The notes under the pieces: generated by a model
Databases searched by the model: none
What the model saw: only the letters and a program-made list of their open reading frames with translations
What the model was told of the DNA's origin: nothing
Translations under genes and position numbers: made by a program
Source: Liolophura sinensis
Taxonomy: Eukaryota; Mollusca; Polyplacophora; Chitonida; Chitonidae
Assembly (NCBI RefSeq): GCF_032854445.1
Contig: NC_088300.1
Coordinates: forward strand, 33,955,608-34,019,607
Length of the DNA: 64,000 nt
Reading direction: 5' to 3'
Shown here: positions 13,291 through 26,276 of the stretch, in pieces
How positions within the stretch are numbered: the first letter of the stretch is position 1
Layout: each line of letters starts with the position of its first letter

Positions 13291-13617
13291 AATGTGGTGC
13301 TAGCACGATATTCGATATTCGAAAAATGAATGTGGTGCTAGCATGATAGTCGAGATTCGAATACTGAATGTGGTGCTAGCACGATAGTCAATATTCGAAT
13401 AATGAATGTGGTGCTAGCATGATAGTCGAGATTCGAATACCGACTGTGGTGCTGGCTCGATGGTAGAGATTCAAATAACGAATGTGGTCTTGGCGCAATA
13501 TTCGAGATTCGAATATTGAATTTTATGTTAGCGCAATATTCGAGATTCGAATATTAAATTTTTTGTTGGCGCGATACTCGGGATTCTAATAACGAAAAAC
13601 GAATCTGGTGCTAACTT
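13291..13617. repeat. 38-bp minisatellite, about 8 copies
   Basis: Unit begins AATGTGGTGCTAGCACGATA and continues with a TCGAGATTCGAATA-like half. Copies diverge towards the 3' end of the array. The inner TTCGAA element is palindromic. Confidence 0.88.
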
Positions 13618-15065
13618 CTGTCGGCTATTAAGACTTACGCCTGATGTTGCATGTCACTCACATTAATTCTGGCACTAGGATATTTGTGTTTCCCGTATTA
13701 TATCGTTGTGTTTTTGTGATGTTTCAATCATGGCACGAAACTAACTGCCGCTGCGTATCGGACCCTGCATGGTTAATGAGAATCCAGCACTTTCCGGTTC
13801 TGGAGTGGCTTTAAGTCAGATGGTTTGTAGGGTAACCGGCGAAATTGGCATTTTGTTTTTTCTTTTTTCGCAGTGTGTTTATTTATTCATTTGATTCTTT
13901 TTTTATATATCTGAACATGGTATGCAGCGCAAGCCTGAATACACCGATCTTAATCATGGACCAATAAAATACATGGAGGTGGAATTGAATTGCTTATTAT
14001 CAGTTTTACAGAAAGTTGATGTGTATGAAAGGATTATATTCGTGTAGTCAACAATTGGTACACTTCTGAATGAAAAATTGACCTATAGTATACAGGTATT
14101 TGCTCAGTCCTGTATATCACGGAGGTATCATTGCGTAAAGAGTCGGAGTGCTCGGGTGGTCTCGATGCTAGAGTGTCCGAAAGCTGTCTGTTTATAGAGT
14201 ATTGTAAACATTAAAGCTTGTCTTGTCGCTTCTTTTCTTGAGGCTACGCATTTAGACGAATACGTAATGATCGGGTAAATCCAGAGTGTATTTTATCATC
14301 GTCCATGGTTATTTCAGCTCAAAAAAAAATGCGGGTCGACACAATTGAGACATTGCCCAAATGATGTGAAAAATGACATTAAGACTCGAAAACAAAACAA
14401 TACAAGTTCTCTTGGAACTGCGCGAAACAATCAGTAACAGTGTTAACTTGCTGACTTGGGTCAAGGGCAATAGCTATGGTGGTCGCTATACCGGTATACA
14501 TGTCATTAAAAACAAATTAGTACAGTTGATTTATCACTGAGATGTCAGATGACTGCCATATGGCAGATAAATTGATAAAGTATAGTCACATTACTAGATA
14601 CTTCCGCAAATACTTAACGTTTTTGCTACATATTTGTCTCAGTTTTTTTTTTTTCATTCTTCTTTTATTATCGCTTATGTATAATTGAAGCATGACAACA
14701 ATATTATTAGTGCGAAATTACCAACAGAAAAATAAGACTATCTATAAATTATGACAACGCCATAATTTTTTATTGTTTTTATTGGTTTTTATTGTTTCGG
14801 CGGTCAGCCGGGAGGAAACCCACGTCCATCAGTAACTATGCAGGAAACTGTGAAAACGTGTCAGAAAAATTTGATCTCATTACCCATGGCATTAAATATT
14901 ATTATTTCACTGACAATAAAATTTATTATATTTCATGGGATGAGATATTTCAGTCTTTTTTCCATTTCCTCTGTGGAAGAACTATCGACTCGCCACGTCG
15001 TAAGCAAAAGGTTATCGTCTACTTTGTCCAATCCAGGCGGTTCCCTTTCGTTTCGTGGTTTATAT

Positions 15066-15107
15066 CATTGGCGTTTTACGCCGTACTCAACAAATTTTCA
15101 CTTAAGT
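15066..15107 (-). mobile_element. family A SINE 3'-block fragment
   Basis: GGCGTTTTACGCCGTACTC is the reverse complement of the conserved 3' block, followed by a diverged continuation. A GGGAGGAAACCCACG segment near 14810 may be more of the same copy displaced by an insertion. Confidence 0.45.
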
Positions 15108-16254
15108 GAGTGAGGTTACCGGAGCGGCCAGAGTAAACTACCGCACTACCGCCCGGGAATCAACAAATCCCCTGATTGTCTAACAAGCGAGGTGGCTGAT
15201 TGGAATGGATCGCGCGACGTTGTTGTTGTTGTATGAATATATCCCGGTCATGATAGCATTTCTTTTATTTCTGGGTGTAAAGATATTTACAGGTATACGA
15301 AACAATTCCACTGCATATTTCAAACGTTACATGAGCATGAGAGCAACTGGTCCACATTGCCTTCGAGCGATCCGCATTTTACGTATGTTTTAACAATGTC
15401 GCCTCAAGGCTCTATCGAAAATAACACTATTACATTTTCATCAGAACTGATCAAGAGTTGAAAGAGGTTTCTGTTATTTTCTTTTCCATCGTTGAATTAG
15501 ATATTCGGGGAAATATAGTGTTGCTTTTTTTTTCACATCCGTCGAATTAATTTGTTTGAACTAGCCCTGGGTGATATTCACAATAGAATAGACATGACAG
15601 GAACTAGGTGATATAACCATTCAAGCGCCTGTCTTACCTATCTTACCGATCATCATCCGTTGTGAGAGAACAAATGGAGTTCTCCAATGTAAACCAATGT
15701 GTTCTGTTTCATAAAGAAATATATTTTGAGCGTAGTATTTAAAGTAGGTTATATATCTCGATGAACAAAGCATTTTTGAAGCCTGTAATGACGGAATCTG
15801 CTGACGCATCGATTTTGTAATAGTGACTCACACAATGTCAATATAAGCTATAAACCCAATAAAATGGCAAGAGAGAGTGAAAATGAGAGGCCAAATGAAA
15901 GACCAGCAACATAATTTCCTAAAAACTTGACACCTTGAATTTTATTGCCATTTTTCCATCCTGATAAATGCTTGTAATTCTACACTGGTGTGTGGGGTCG
16001 CATTGGGTCATTCATATCACGCCATTGTTGGCGTACCCTTTTGGTTTGAAATAGTTGGTTTTAGTGTCGATACATTCGTCGATTTCATTCACAGATCTAT
16101 ATGCATAAGCATTTGGAATGCAGAAGCCTAACATCCTGTATGTGTGTGTTGAGTGACAATAACATGATCAGTTTGAACTCTAAAAAACAATATTCCGATT
16201 TATTTTTCCTGGGCATTGTTCGATAATCTTTCATCTGACATGTTAGTGTTTCCT

Positions 16255-16543
16255 GTTAGTCTGAATACCTGATCACCATTACTGGTAGTCTGAATACCTG
16301 ATCACCATTACTGGTAGTCTGAATACCTGATCACCATTACTGGTAGTCTGAATACCTGATCACCATTACTGGTAGTCTGAATACCTGATCACCATTACTG
16401 GTAGTCTGAATACCTGATCACCATTACTGGTAGTCTGAATACCTGATCACCATTACTGGTAGTCTGAATACCTGATCACCATTACTGGTAGTCTGAATAC
16501 CTGATCACCATTACTGGTAGTCTGAATACCTGATCACCATTTC
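16255..16543. repeat. 29-bp minisatellite, about 10 near-identical copies
   Basis: Unit is TAGTCTGAATACCTGATCAC followed by CATTACTGG. The internal copies appear identical; only the edges vary. Such uniformity suggests recent expansion or ongoing homogenisation. Confidence 0.95.
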
Positions 16544-18070
16544 TAACCTTCTGTATGTATGCGTTAAAACACCCTGTGTACACATGTATACTAATGTATA
16601 GTGGATATACAGTGCATATCATCCTTAGACGGTATCTAACTATGGAGGAAAGGCGTGTCTGCCTGTTTATACGTCTGTCTGTACCCAGGCTATGTCAAAT
16701 AGGCGGTCATGACATCACAAATCTCTTTAACGGGCGCTGCTGGGTTTTATTTTTTTGTTTTGTTTCGTTTTTAGTTTTTGTTTTTTTCTTCTCTTTTTTT
16801 TTTTGTACACAAAATCTGCATTTAAATGGTCCCCAAAAGGCCTTAGTGACAGCCAATGGCCATCCACTCTGATATGATGGTACTGTACACAAAAAACCTA
16901 CGTTCACCACATTTCAAAAACGGTCAAAGTGACACTTAGCAATATAAGTGTTTCGGAGAAAATAGAATGACGTGCGGCCAGTCATTTTCAAATTTTTATT
17001 TAACTAATCCGTCAGGGATGCCCTGCCTGACATTTTGATACGATGGTGTCAGCGTGTTAAAAACACTTCTTACGTGATCTCTGATGAAACAAAACGAATT
17101 CTTGGCGAAACAAAAAGTATCCAGCAAATAAGATGCACGTAAAAGTATGGACAGGAGGCATTTCGATTTGCTGCAAGGATTGACATGAGATCATGTCAAA
17201 TGTCCTAAGGGTCACAAAAACAAACAGTTGACAGATGAACGTTGTGCTGAGCCTATATTAGAAGGATGATAGACGCTCATAAACCCAGTATCAAAGAGTA
17301 AAACGTGGAACTATATATAGCACTGTGTACCTGATTAACTTTGACTTATGTTTGGCCTCTGCACGGTTTCATTGTATTGGTATTTAGGTCGGCCGATGAA
17401 GGCAAAAATCTTAACATCAACTAGGTTAGACATCGCTTTGATCAGTGTACTTGTGTACTTGTAAATAACACAGAAACCGCCGATGAACATATCCCCTGTT
17501 TGTCAGTAGAAATGTTACAAAGCGTAATTTCCGGCCAGTTTTTCCACCTAATCTCAAAGACATCTCGTAGTAAGAAGTATTCTTGGTTGACCACGAATTC
17601 CTCTTGTGGATTTAAAACAATGAACTGCAAATATGTAAACACTGCTACTTTTTTATCTGAAGAAAACTTAATTTGCACAACCAAAACCATGTAAAGGTGA
17701 AGCCTCCATCCAGTGTTTTCTGTACGTTGACAGTACGTACCAAACATGTATGTAATACCGGTACATTCAAAATCATCCTTCTAGTGTTAACGTCTCCATT
17801 CATGAATCACGAAATTCACGATTCTTCGAATTTCATGTAGATTAACCATCTTGTGAAGATGATAGGCCACGATGAGGTATATTTAACATTTACTGGCGTG
17901 TCCAGGTAGCGGGCAAACTGTTGAATATCTGTATATGAATTAATGTATGTGTCACAATTATCAACGTCAAAACATACCCACGACGGTTTACATCTCTGCC
18001 AGTGTGCATACCAAATGTCCCGGAAAAAATATACTACTTGAAAAAAATTACTTAGTAATACAAGAAATTG

Positions 18071-18415
18071 GGGACCGGTCTCGATAGCTCAATTGGTAGA
18101 GCTTCGGCGGGTGGTAGATCCAGGGTCATTTCTAGGTCGGGCCAAACCTATGACCTTAAAAGAGGGAGTTGTAGCTTCCTTTGCTTCAGCATTAAGGAGA
18201 TAGTGCGAGGACTGGTTGGCCCGTATCAGTATAATGGTTCGGGTGGTGTGGCTTACTTGCCTTCGGTAAGTCGTCTCAGTGAAGTATCAGTAGATAAAAG
18301 AGCGGAGGAAATCCGTCCTGCAACAAGGAGGTGCATTACATGCACTCCAAGGACTCGTTCGTCGTCATATGACTGAAAAGCACAACCCTAAACCCTAAGC
18401 ACTCGCTCACTCACT
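18071..18415 (+). mobile_element. family B tRNA-derived SINE, full length
   Basis: The head has a clear A-box, TAGCTCAATTGG, after GGTCTCGA, followed by a GTTGTAGCTTCCTTTGC body and a TTCGTCGTCATATGACTG segment. The element ends with ACCCTAAACCCTAAGCACTC and CACT repeats. It is flanked by near-identical 10-mers, CAAGAAATTG at 18061-18070 and CAAGATATTG at 18416-18425, consistent with a target-site duplication carrying one mismatch. Confidence 0.8.
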
Positions 18416-21194
18416 CAAGATATTGTGGTAGCTTTTACCTTGTCAGATCAATCTCTCTCTTTTGCATCAAATCAAAACGTTAATGAGACAGATCATTATT
18501 TTTCCCGGGATCAGTCACCTGCTTGACAGCTCCTTTTCCGTTTTCTTCAATATTTTCTATTAATTGAAGAATAGGGTGTGTTTAAAATAACTGATTGGTT
18601 AATTTACTATCCAGCAATAGGAAGAAAATATAATAGGAAGAAAATCAAAGTTCTTGTCGTAAAATATTACCGCAGCTAAGGTTTTCTATATGATGACTAT
18701 CGTATCAAATTTTGTGTTTATAGGTTTTTAAAGTTTTTCAGCCCAGGATCACTGTCTTTTTCTTACCTTAGGAATATTCGTATACATTAGCAGCAAAAAG
18801 CTACTTTTTCTCGATACACTCCCCATTCTTCAGGTTTGTTAATGTAGGGAAATAGGGGTTATATAGGGAAAATGTTTTTACCACATCTTAGCCTTTAATA
18901 AGAGCTATATCACTTTCTTTCCCTGGTTATTTTCACCAAATAAATCGTTTATTAATGTCATCAATTGTATTAAGAAAATGATATGCCTGCGTCTATAATT
19001 AACCTTACTGCCCCTAAATATAGAAACGGGTGATCACAAATGCTGTGGAGTCGTCCACTATAAGTTGTGCAGATAGATAATAACAAAGATATAAATATAT
19101 GTTACATTTTATTTACTATAGCTGGAAGTTACATGTAAAAAGCATATGTACGTGGAAAGAAAAGCTTGTGCGTTCACAAAATCTTTACAAAGAGTTTTGT
19201 TGAGGTGGGCCAGGTCTGAATAAAAGTGCAATCAGGCGACAGCTATCTTTAATGTCTCGTGTATTGAAAATCTACATAATTAATAAAATAAATGATAAGT
19301 GTTAATGCTATAGTTTGGCAGTATTCCAGCCATCAACATATTGTAGCTTAAATTTATTTTGAATGCATTATTAATACTGGGATATCTATAGTAGGCATGA
19401 CGCATGGGAACGTATACTGGCTGCATGGTTCACTGTCTATCTCGTACGCGGCACTTAATCAGTAATTAATACGAATAATAATGACACAAGCACGACTAAA
19501 AATATACAGGCACATATATATTGCTTAGCTTAAACCATGTAAAAATATCATTCAGAAAAACTTGGATGACATTTAAGGATTTTAACCTGAAATACATCAC
19601 TTTTACTTCAGAGATTCTGCATATTTACCATATTTGCATGTTTTGTCCAGATTGCAATATTCGATGCGGAATACTCATGTGCTGCCACGTGAATGATACA
19701 TTTAAAATCTGAAAAAACGTTTGATTAACACAGACTTGACAACTTTAATTAGTTCTTGCGTTCGAATTATCAGCCGACTAGAATATTGTAAATAATTAAA
19801 GGGAAGAGACTTCTTGAACGAATTGTTGTCTCATTGTCCCTAATGTCCACTGTACTTCCAGGTTAAACCTGAAATGAGATCATGGCGAAGATATATAGGC
19901 ACATTTAAATGTATGTGTGATGAACATAGTACATAGGTATCGGAGCATAGCATCATACTGCACTGCTACGTGCAATGAGTACATTTGTAATGTACGTCTT
20001 CTTGGGTATGTGCATAGCGTACAGTCTAACAATCTTACTGGCAAAAAACATTTGTGCACAACTTGAGTACTTAAATCTACTATGCAAAACCACCAGTGCA
20101 TGCATGTGGTGAACATTTTCAATTGTTTCATATGATGTAGTCAGAAGGCGTGTCCAGCTGCTATATATCAGTCGTGAATGCATTGCTTTCAACTGCATTG
20201 CTAAAGAAACAGCATCTGCATTCACGATAATGGTGTATTGTTAATTTGCTCTGAAAGAAAATTGCCTTTATACTGTAACTGAGGTATTTACCTCTACGAG
20301 GTTAGTCACAGGCTGAATCAGGTGTGTGTTTGTAACTTCCTGCGGTCAAGGACGGTGCGGGGATAACCTTCTCATCGTGCATCCTGAAACGCGCCATTGT
20401 TGGAAACGCCACTATTATTAGAACAAAAAGTCACTTAGAACAACCATGAATCAGCTAACAGTACTTTTGGCAATGGACGAAATCACTAAGTGTTAGCAAA
20501 AAACACGAATCGATCAAAGGATGACAAACAGAGGCATTATGAAAGAGCCTGCGTTCTGGATATGTATGTGATGTACAGTCAAAGGAAAATATATGAATAA
20601 ATGCATTGACTGACGCTGGGGTACGCTGCTTGGCTGCTAAAATGGGGAAGCTAGGTGATAACCCTTTCCTTATATAGATCACCTTTAAGCAGAACTAATT
20701 GTGAAAACCTTTTATATTTGTATATTTTTTATTTTGTTCTACATGAATTTTTACTTATTCATTATATTCAGCTTTTTTTACCACTTTGACTACTCTGGTT
20801 TCCTCCACCTTTTACAACTCATTGTAAATAAATAATCTTTACCACATAGTCTCAAGCCGGATTTTGGTCTGATGGACGATTTACTTACTACTTTCCCACT
20901 GTTAAATTGTTACGAGGTTTCTAGTTAGAATTACCATATATATCGGCGTTTTACATAGTTGAAATAATCGGTATTTAGCCCTTGTCTCTTCTTAAACCTT
21001 TTTAAATTGCAAACATTGCAAAGACAAAAAGCGTGATTAAAATGTTTATTCTGGAAATATTTATTTAAGTCAGGCCTTACATGAACTTCCTACTTACCAA
21101 GACTTTTTCAAGTCGCTCTGTGGACGTTTGTGCTTTCTATTTTTCATTGAAGACCATCACTTGTCTTATGGTGCTTATACATGCACCTCACACG

Positions 21195-21296
21195 TGGGGA
21201 AGATCGTTAGGTTTCCCCCACCCAAACGGGTGACCACCATCGTATAAGTGAAAAATACTTAAGCTTGGCGTTAATAAAATCAAACAAACAAACGAA
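21195..21296 (+). mobile_element. family A SINE, diverged 3' fragment
   Basis: GGTTTCCCCCACCCAAACGG, then ACCATCGTATAAGTGAAAAA and TTGGCGTTAATAAAATCAAA match the 3' half of family A with many changes. The tail is (CAAA)n-like. Confidence 0.65.
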
Positions 21297-23282
21297 TAGT
21301 TAGATCAGGCCTTTTCCATTTTGGCAGTGATTTTTTTCCAGAGATTGAGGGATTTAAAAATAGGTAAAAGTGACCCTATAATTGGTATATATAAGTTTGA
21401 AAACTGCTTTTCTCTCAGCTTAAGGACTGTTTTGCCGAGCCAGGAAAACAGTGACTCTTTAACAGTCTCGGGCAAATCTTGTATGACCTTGTTATTTGCC
21501 TAACGGTGGCTGCATTTATTAATGCACTAATGATAAAATACTTGTAGACTTTTGTACATTTGTTTTGTCAACAGCGAGGAATGTTGGGAACTGGATAAGC
21601 GTGAAGGGTAAACGTGACGAGCAAGTCTGCACGGATATTTCCTCATCCCTGTGATGCATATTAATTATTTCTGCTGACTTTTATTATGGTTTTTTTAACC
21701 TCTTACTGCATAACAAAAACTAAAGGTCATGTTTTTATCAGTGTACAAAAGGTTTGAGTTACCGTCCAATGATTTAAACGTCAGCGGAAGCAACTTTCAT
21801 ATTATGTGAAATAAACATTTTTAGCAACTAGACTTTCTTCTCCACACCTTGACAGTGTATTTAAAACGCATTATCTCTGTCTGAATCAAAAATCTACAAG
21901 CTTCAAGTTAGACTTTCGTATATACCATTCGTAAAGTGTGAAAGGACATTTTAAGTGGACAATTGGAAGACCCCCTTTCAAAACAACCTAAAACACCAGT
22001 TTTCAAAGGAATATGCAAAAGACGGTTGTAAAAATGCTAAATATAGGTGGTAAGATGTAAAATAGAAAAATGGGAGGAAGACAGTCCATGTTCTAGGCAA
22101 ATACATGTATATGCCATTCTAATCAAATTTCAGACTCACTATAGAACGAGAATAACTCTCACATTGGTGGAACAATTACAGGTATGACACTGATACCTTT
22201 ATTTCAACTGTTCCTAAAACACCATGTTTATGCGATAAACACATACCGGTTCAAGGGTTACCCGGTGTTTCCAAGGATGGAATAATCTCAGAGCTTGTAT
22301 ATGGCTTCATCTACATCATTCTTTCTGAGATAAAGAAATGTCTTTGTACTTAATAACGATGAAGTCCTTTTTAACTGTCTGAGGTATGACCTTGCAGTGT
22401 CTTCTGGGATCGATGTCATCTTCCCAGTAGTTTTGAAATACCAGAGCTTTTCAGTTCGTAATCATATTTCTATATGGTCATCCATGCTGCGCTTGGTGCA
22501 TACAGACGTAGTGCATTGCGCTCTAATTAGGTCGGTTCGGGTCAGCTATTCTGGTTGGCCTAAACACGTCATGAAAAAGCCCTTTTCATTGGCGATAGTC
22601 TTGGGTCGCGTGCTGTGTCACATATCCGGTATAAAGATGTCGGTCGGGTGGACATCACCGGGCATGTCTTGTAAGACAACTTCTGATTAGTATATATTAC
22701 TCGATCCCTCCCCCGTATAAGCGCTTGTATTTCCTGTCTGATATCTTGTTTTTTTTCGGATCATAATTCCTACAACGATTCGTTCCCACGCTTTCAGTGT
22801 AAGAATAAACCTACGAATCCTGTTAAAGGTAAAGATTCACCTATATACCATATTTAAGACCGACATAATTGTCTGACTGATGGATAACCTCTCTTCTGTC
22901 TCCTACTTGTGCCCCCGGGCTCTGTTAAAATTGACCTGTCCAGACAAACTAATTCAACGAACACTGTATTACTGTAACTATGTTCATTATACGATGAATA
23001 TACTTTTCTTCCTAAGTGGAAGTAACAACACATTGACAGTCGCAGATTGGCAATAGCTTTCATCACCACAACAGCGAGAAGTTAGGAGAGTCTGACGTTC
23101 GAAACCACGTACTGTTAAGATTTTGCTATAGGCTATTAAGAGTTTTCTGAATTTTGTGCATAAAAATACATACAAGCTACAAATGGCCTGCAAGACCGGC
23201 AACTATAAAGATGGCTGTATAGTTTTATTAAGCGCTTTTTCACCTAGCGGACTATTTTTCTAACAACTTTAAAAAAGAGTGG

Positions 23283-23551
23283 GGGGCCTCCGCGGCTCAT
23301 TTGGTTAGCGCGCTCGCGCAGCGTTATGACTTAGGAGCCTCTCACTAGTACGGTCGCTGTGAGTTCAAGTCCAGCTCATGCTGGCTTCCTCTCCGGCCGT
23401 ACGTGGGAACGTCTGCCAGCAACTTGCAGATGGCTGTGGTTTTCCCCGGGCTCTGCCAGGTTCCCTCTCACCATAATGCCGGTCGCCGTCGTATAAGTGA
23501 AATAATCTTGAGTAGGGCGTAAAACATCAATCAAATAAATAAAGAAAGAAA
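23283..23551 (+). mobile_element. family A tRNA-derived SINE, full length
   Basis: Complete segment order from GGGGCCTCCGCGGCTCATTTGG through the GAGTTCAAGTCC B-box-like element to the GTAAAACATCAATCAAATAA tail with AAAG repeats. A short AAAAAGAG repeat flanks it (23272-23279 and 23553-23560) as a possible target-site duplication. Confidence 0.88.
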
Positions 23552-23624
23552 GAAAAAGAGCGAATTCAGTGTAATTTTATAAAAATTCAACAGAAGTGAC
23601 ATAAGGTGCAGTATTTTTAACTGA

Positions 23625-24105
23625 AGTGAGCTCCGGTGGTTCTATGTGTGACGAGGTTCGGTGGTTCTATGTGATGCGAGATTCGGTTTTTTTTTCTATA
23701 TGACGCGAGGTTCGGTAGTTTTATGTAACAGAAGGTTTGGTGGTTCTACGTGACGCGAGGTTCGGTGGTTAATTGTGACAGAAGGTTTGGTGATTCTATG
23801 TGACGCGAGTTTCGGTGGTTTATTGTGACCGAAGGTTCGGTGGTTCTGTATGACGGGAGGTTCGGTGGTTCTATGTGACGCGAGATTCGGTGATTCTATA
23901 TGACGCGAGGTTCGGTAGTTTTATGTGACAGAAGGTTTGGTGGTTCTATGTGACGCGAGGTTCGGTGGTTTATTGTGACGCGAGGTTCGGTGGTTCTGTA
24001 TGACGGGAGGTTCAGTGGTTCTATGTAAGGCGAGATTCTGTGGTTTTATGTGAAGCCAGGTTTGGTGGTGCTATGTGACGGATAGTTCGGTGGTTCTATT
24101 CCGGT
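23625..24105. repeat. 25-bp minisatellite, about 19 copies
   Basis: Unit is GACGCGAGGTTCGGTGGTTC followed by TATGT. Units with GACGCGAGG alternate in places with units reading GACAGAAGG, suggesting a partial 50-bp dimer organisation. The array begins just downstream of the full-length SINE at 23283. Confidence 0.9.
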
Positions 24106-24119
24106 TTGTGTTAGGTCCC

Positions 24120-24470
24120 TCCAGCCAAACTGTCGTCACAGAAATGCCCAAAGATGCTGTGGTTTTCGTCTCCTACGGCCTCTGCCATGCAGGTTTCCAT
24201 CCAAGCAACCTAAAACGCGTCACAGAAGTAACACGAAATGCCATAGTTCTCGGTTTTCTCCGGGTGGTGCAAGGGTTCCTTCTCACCACCTTAACCGGAG
24301 TTACATAAATTGCGGTGGTTCTCGGTTTTCTCCCTGTTGTACAAAGGTTCCTTCCCACTACCGTCACAGCAGTGACATAAGTTGCGGCAGTTCTTGGTTT
24401 TCTCTGGGCTCTGCCATGTTTACAGAAATGAACTATTTTGGATTACGTATAAAATATCAATCAAATAACA
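24120..24470. repeat. degenerate ~70-bp tandem repeat related to the SINE central domain
   Basis: Four diverged blocks each contain a GGTTCTCGGTTTTCTCC-like segment, a GGGCTCTGCC-like segment and GGTTCCTTCTCACCA. These correspond to the middle of family A (GTGGGTTTCCCC, GGGCTCTGCC, GGTTTCCACCCACCA). The last block runs into an AAAATATCAATCAAATAACA SINE-like tail. Confidence 0.55.
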
Positions 24471-24737
24471 TGCCCAATACGTAAATACATATACATCTAC
24501 CGTACTTGAAGAGCAAATGACCAAGAACACCCTCCTGTGTTTTTTACCACTTATGAGGATTCTTTTTTTTTTAATTAATTGAAAACATTCTCTCCAAAAC
24601 TATCTGAAAGTTTTAGAGGGGAGCCGAAATATTAACCATGTCGAAGTCAGTAATTTGATGAAACTCCTGGCCTGAAGAACGCTAAAAAAAAGAAATAAAA
24701 ATAAAAAACATCATGGCGTATGTACGATATATACTTA

Positions 24738-24765
24738 ATTTATTTATTTATTTATTTATTTATTT

Positions 24766-24821
<56 letters not shown>

Positions 24822-24900
24822 CTTCACTGGTGTTTTACGCCGTACTCAAGAATATTTCACGTTACGACGGCGGCTAGAAGTATGGTGGGAGGAGATCGAG
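24738..24900 (-). mobile_element. family A SINE, 5'-truncated, with expanded TTTA tail
   Basis: Reverse-complement copy containing GTGTTTTACGCCGTACTCAA and the ACGACGGCGGC segment. Its TAAA tail appears on the + strand as an almost pure (TTTA)n run of about 84 bases at 24738-24821, a microsatellite seeded by the SINE tail. Confidence 0.85.
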
Positions 24901-25514
24901 TACTTACTTACATTCTCATATACTTGTTATTTTCACTAAAGGATTGTATTATTTCTGCTTTCTCACGATTAACGATTGTTATTTTTGCCACGGAGGAAAG
25001 CCGAAATGCTTTCTCATTTTTATTTTTATACAATTCCCATAAAGGTAAGGTTTTGTACCTTTGTATTTTTTTCCACAACGTTTCAGCCAAGGATGCTGTC
25101 AACATTCAAATCGATTGCTCAGTCCGCTTAACCAGTGACAAATGACGGCTTAATCTGACCTGTACATCTCTATTGGCTGCTTCGTGAATCCCCCTTAGTT
25201 ATCCTATCGGCCTATCATTTACACTTTCAATCCCTACCCCCGAGCTGTGTGAGCGCTAATCGATGGTGAAGATCTTACTGATGTCTAGCGTAACACTGAC
25301 CTCGTTCGGGGCTATAGAGGATTTTTTGTGAGAAAACAAGTTTCAGGCACGTCGTCAACGCATGTATGTCGTAGCCTCTTGAGGCTTGTATACGCACAAC
25401 AGAAACAAATGGTATTTTACAGTTATAGCTTCTCTCACTTTGGGCTACAATGTCATGTTTTTTAGTTTAGCAGCTCCCATCTTATTGTGTAAATGTACAG
25501 CCAACTGCTTGGTT

Positions 25515-25668
25515 GCATGTAGATCCAGGTTCATTCCCGAGTCGGGTTACAACTAAGGAAGTTGTGGCTTCCTCGCTTGGCGTTCGGCACTGAGGAGATA
25601 GTGCAACGACCGGTATCGGTGTAATGGCTGCATGCACTCCTTCGTTGTCATATGACTGAGCAATTGTT
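25515..25668 (+). mobile_element. family B SINE, partial copy
   Basis: Shares GTAGATCCAGG, GAAGTTGTGGCTTCCTCGCT, GAGGAGATAGTGCAACGACC and TTCGTTGTCATATGACTGA with the full copy at 18071-18415, in the same order and with a shorter middle. Confidence 0.7.
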
Positions 25669-26276
25669 AATGTGAAAGACCGCATCTGACTAATGTTTAT
25701 GTCCTCTGAAAGACTACCATTCATATTATCTTAAACCGGTATTAAATATCTCTTTAGATTTTTTTTTCAACGCAGTAAAACTTTAGCCAAACCAGCCTCA
25801 CCACGGCTCCATTATTGAGGGCAAGTTGACGTCAAGTTTGCTCTCCAACGTCGAAAATATTTTCTGTATAATAGCCTAAGCCTGTGGACTTCGGCGATGA
25901 ACGCCCAAGTACTGGAAGAATATTTCTTCCACTGTCTGAACTGTTGATACAGCAGGCTTACTATAGCATTTACAGGGAAGTACAGTGACCCCCGTTTAAA
26001 TAGCGAAGCTGCAGATGCAAGGCCGGGCATATATGACTGGCGGGGGGCGGGGGGGGAGGTACTGGTGATTTTGACCTCTATTAAATGTTTACAAATTACA
26101 AGAGGATCACTGTACAACTAGATTCATGCTCAATTCTGAAACAAATGGAAAGACATCTAACTACCACTGCGCCTGACCTAGGCATTCGACTGTCGATGGA
26201 TTCTATGCTTCGATTTTGTAACGCTGGCTTCTAAGATGAAAGGAGTGCTGACCTAGTGATCGCGGACGTCAGAGAA

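Noticed and set aside
14792-15113. Two overlapping ~100-codon frames
   Set aside because: They end in a reverse-complement SINE fragment and have AT-rich chance composition.
16255-16543. Regular 29-bp repeats resembling a CRISPR array
   Set aside because: The repeats are directly adjacent with no spacers, and the context is a eukaryotic intron.
18385-18400. CCCTAAACCCTAA as a telomeric repeat
   Set aside because: Only two units, and they form part of the family B SINE tail.
22397-22690. 97-codon frame in intron 1
   Set aside because: No recognisable motif on either strand, and no fitting splice sites.
24720-25145. 141-codon frame beginning with Ile/Tyr/Leu-rich repeats
   Set aside because: The repetitive part is the translated (TTTA)n SINE tail; the remainder has no recognisable domain.
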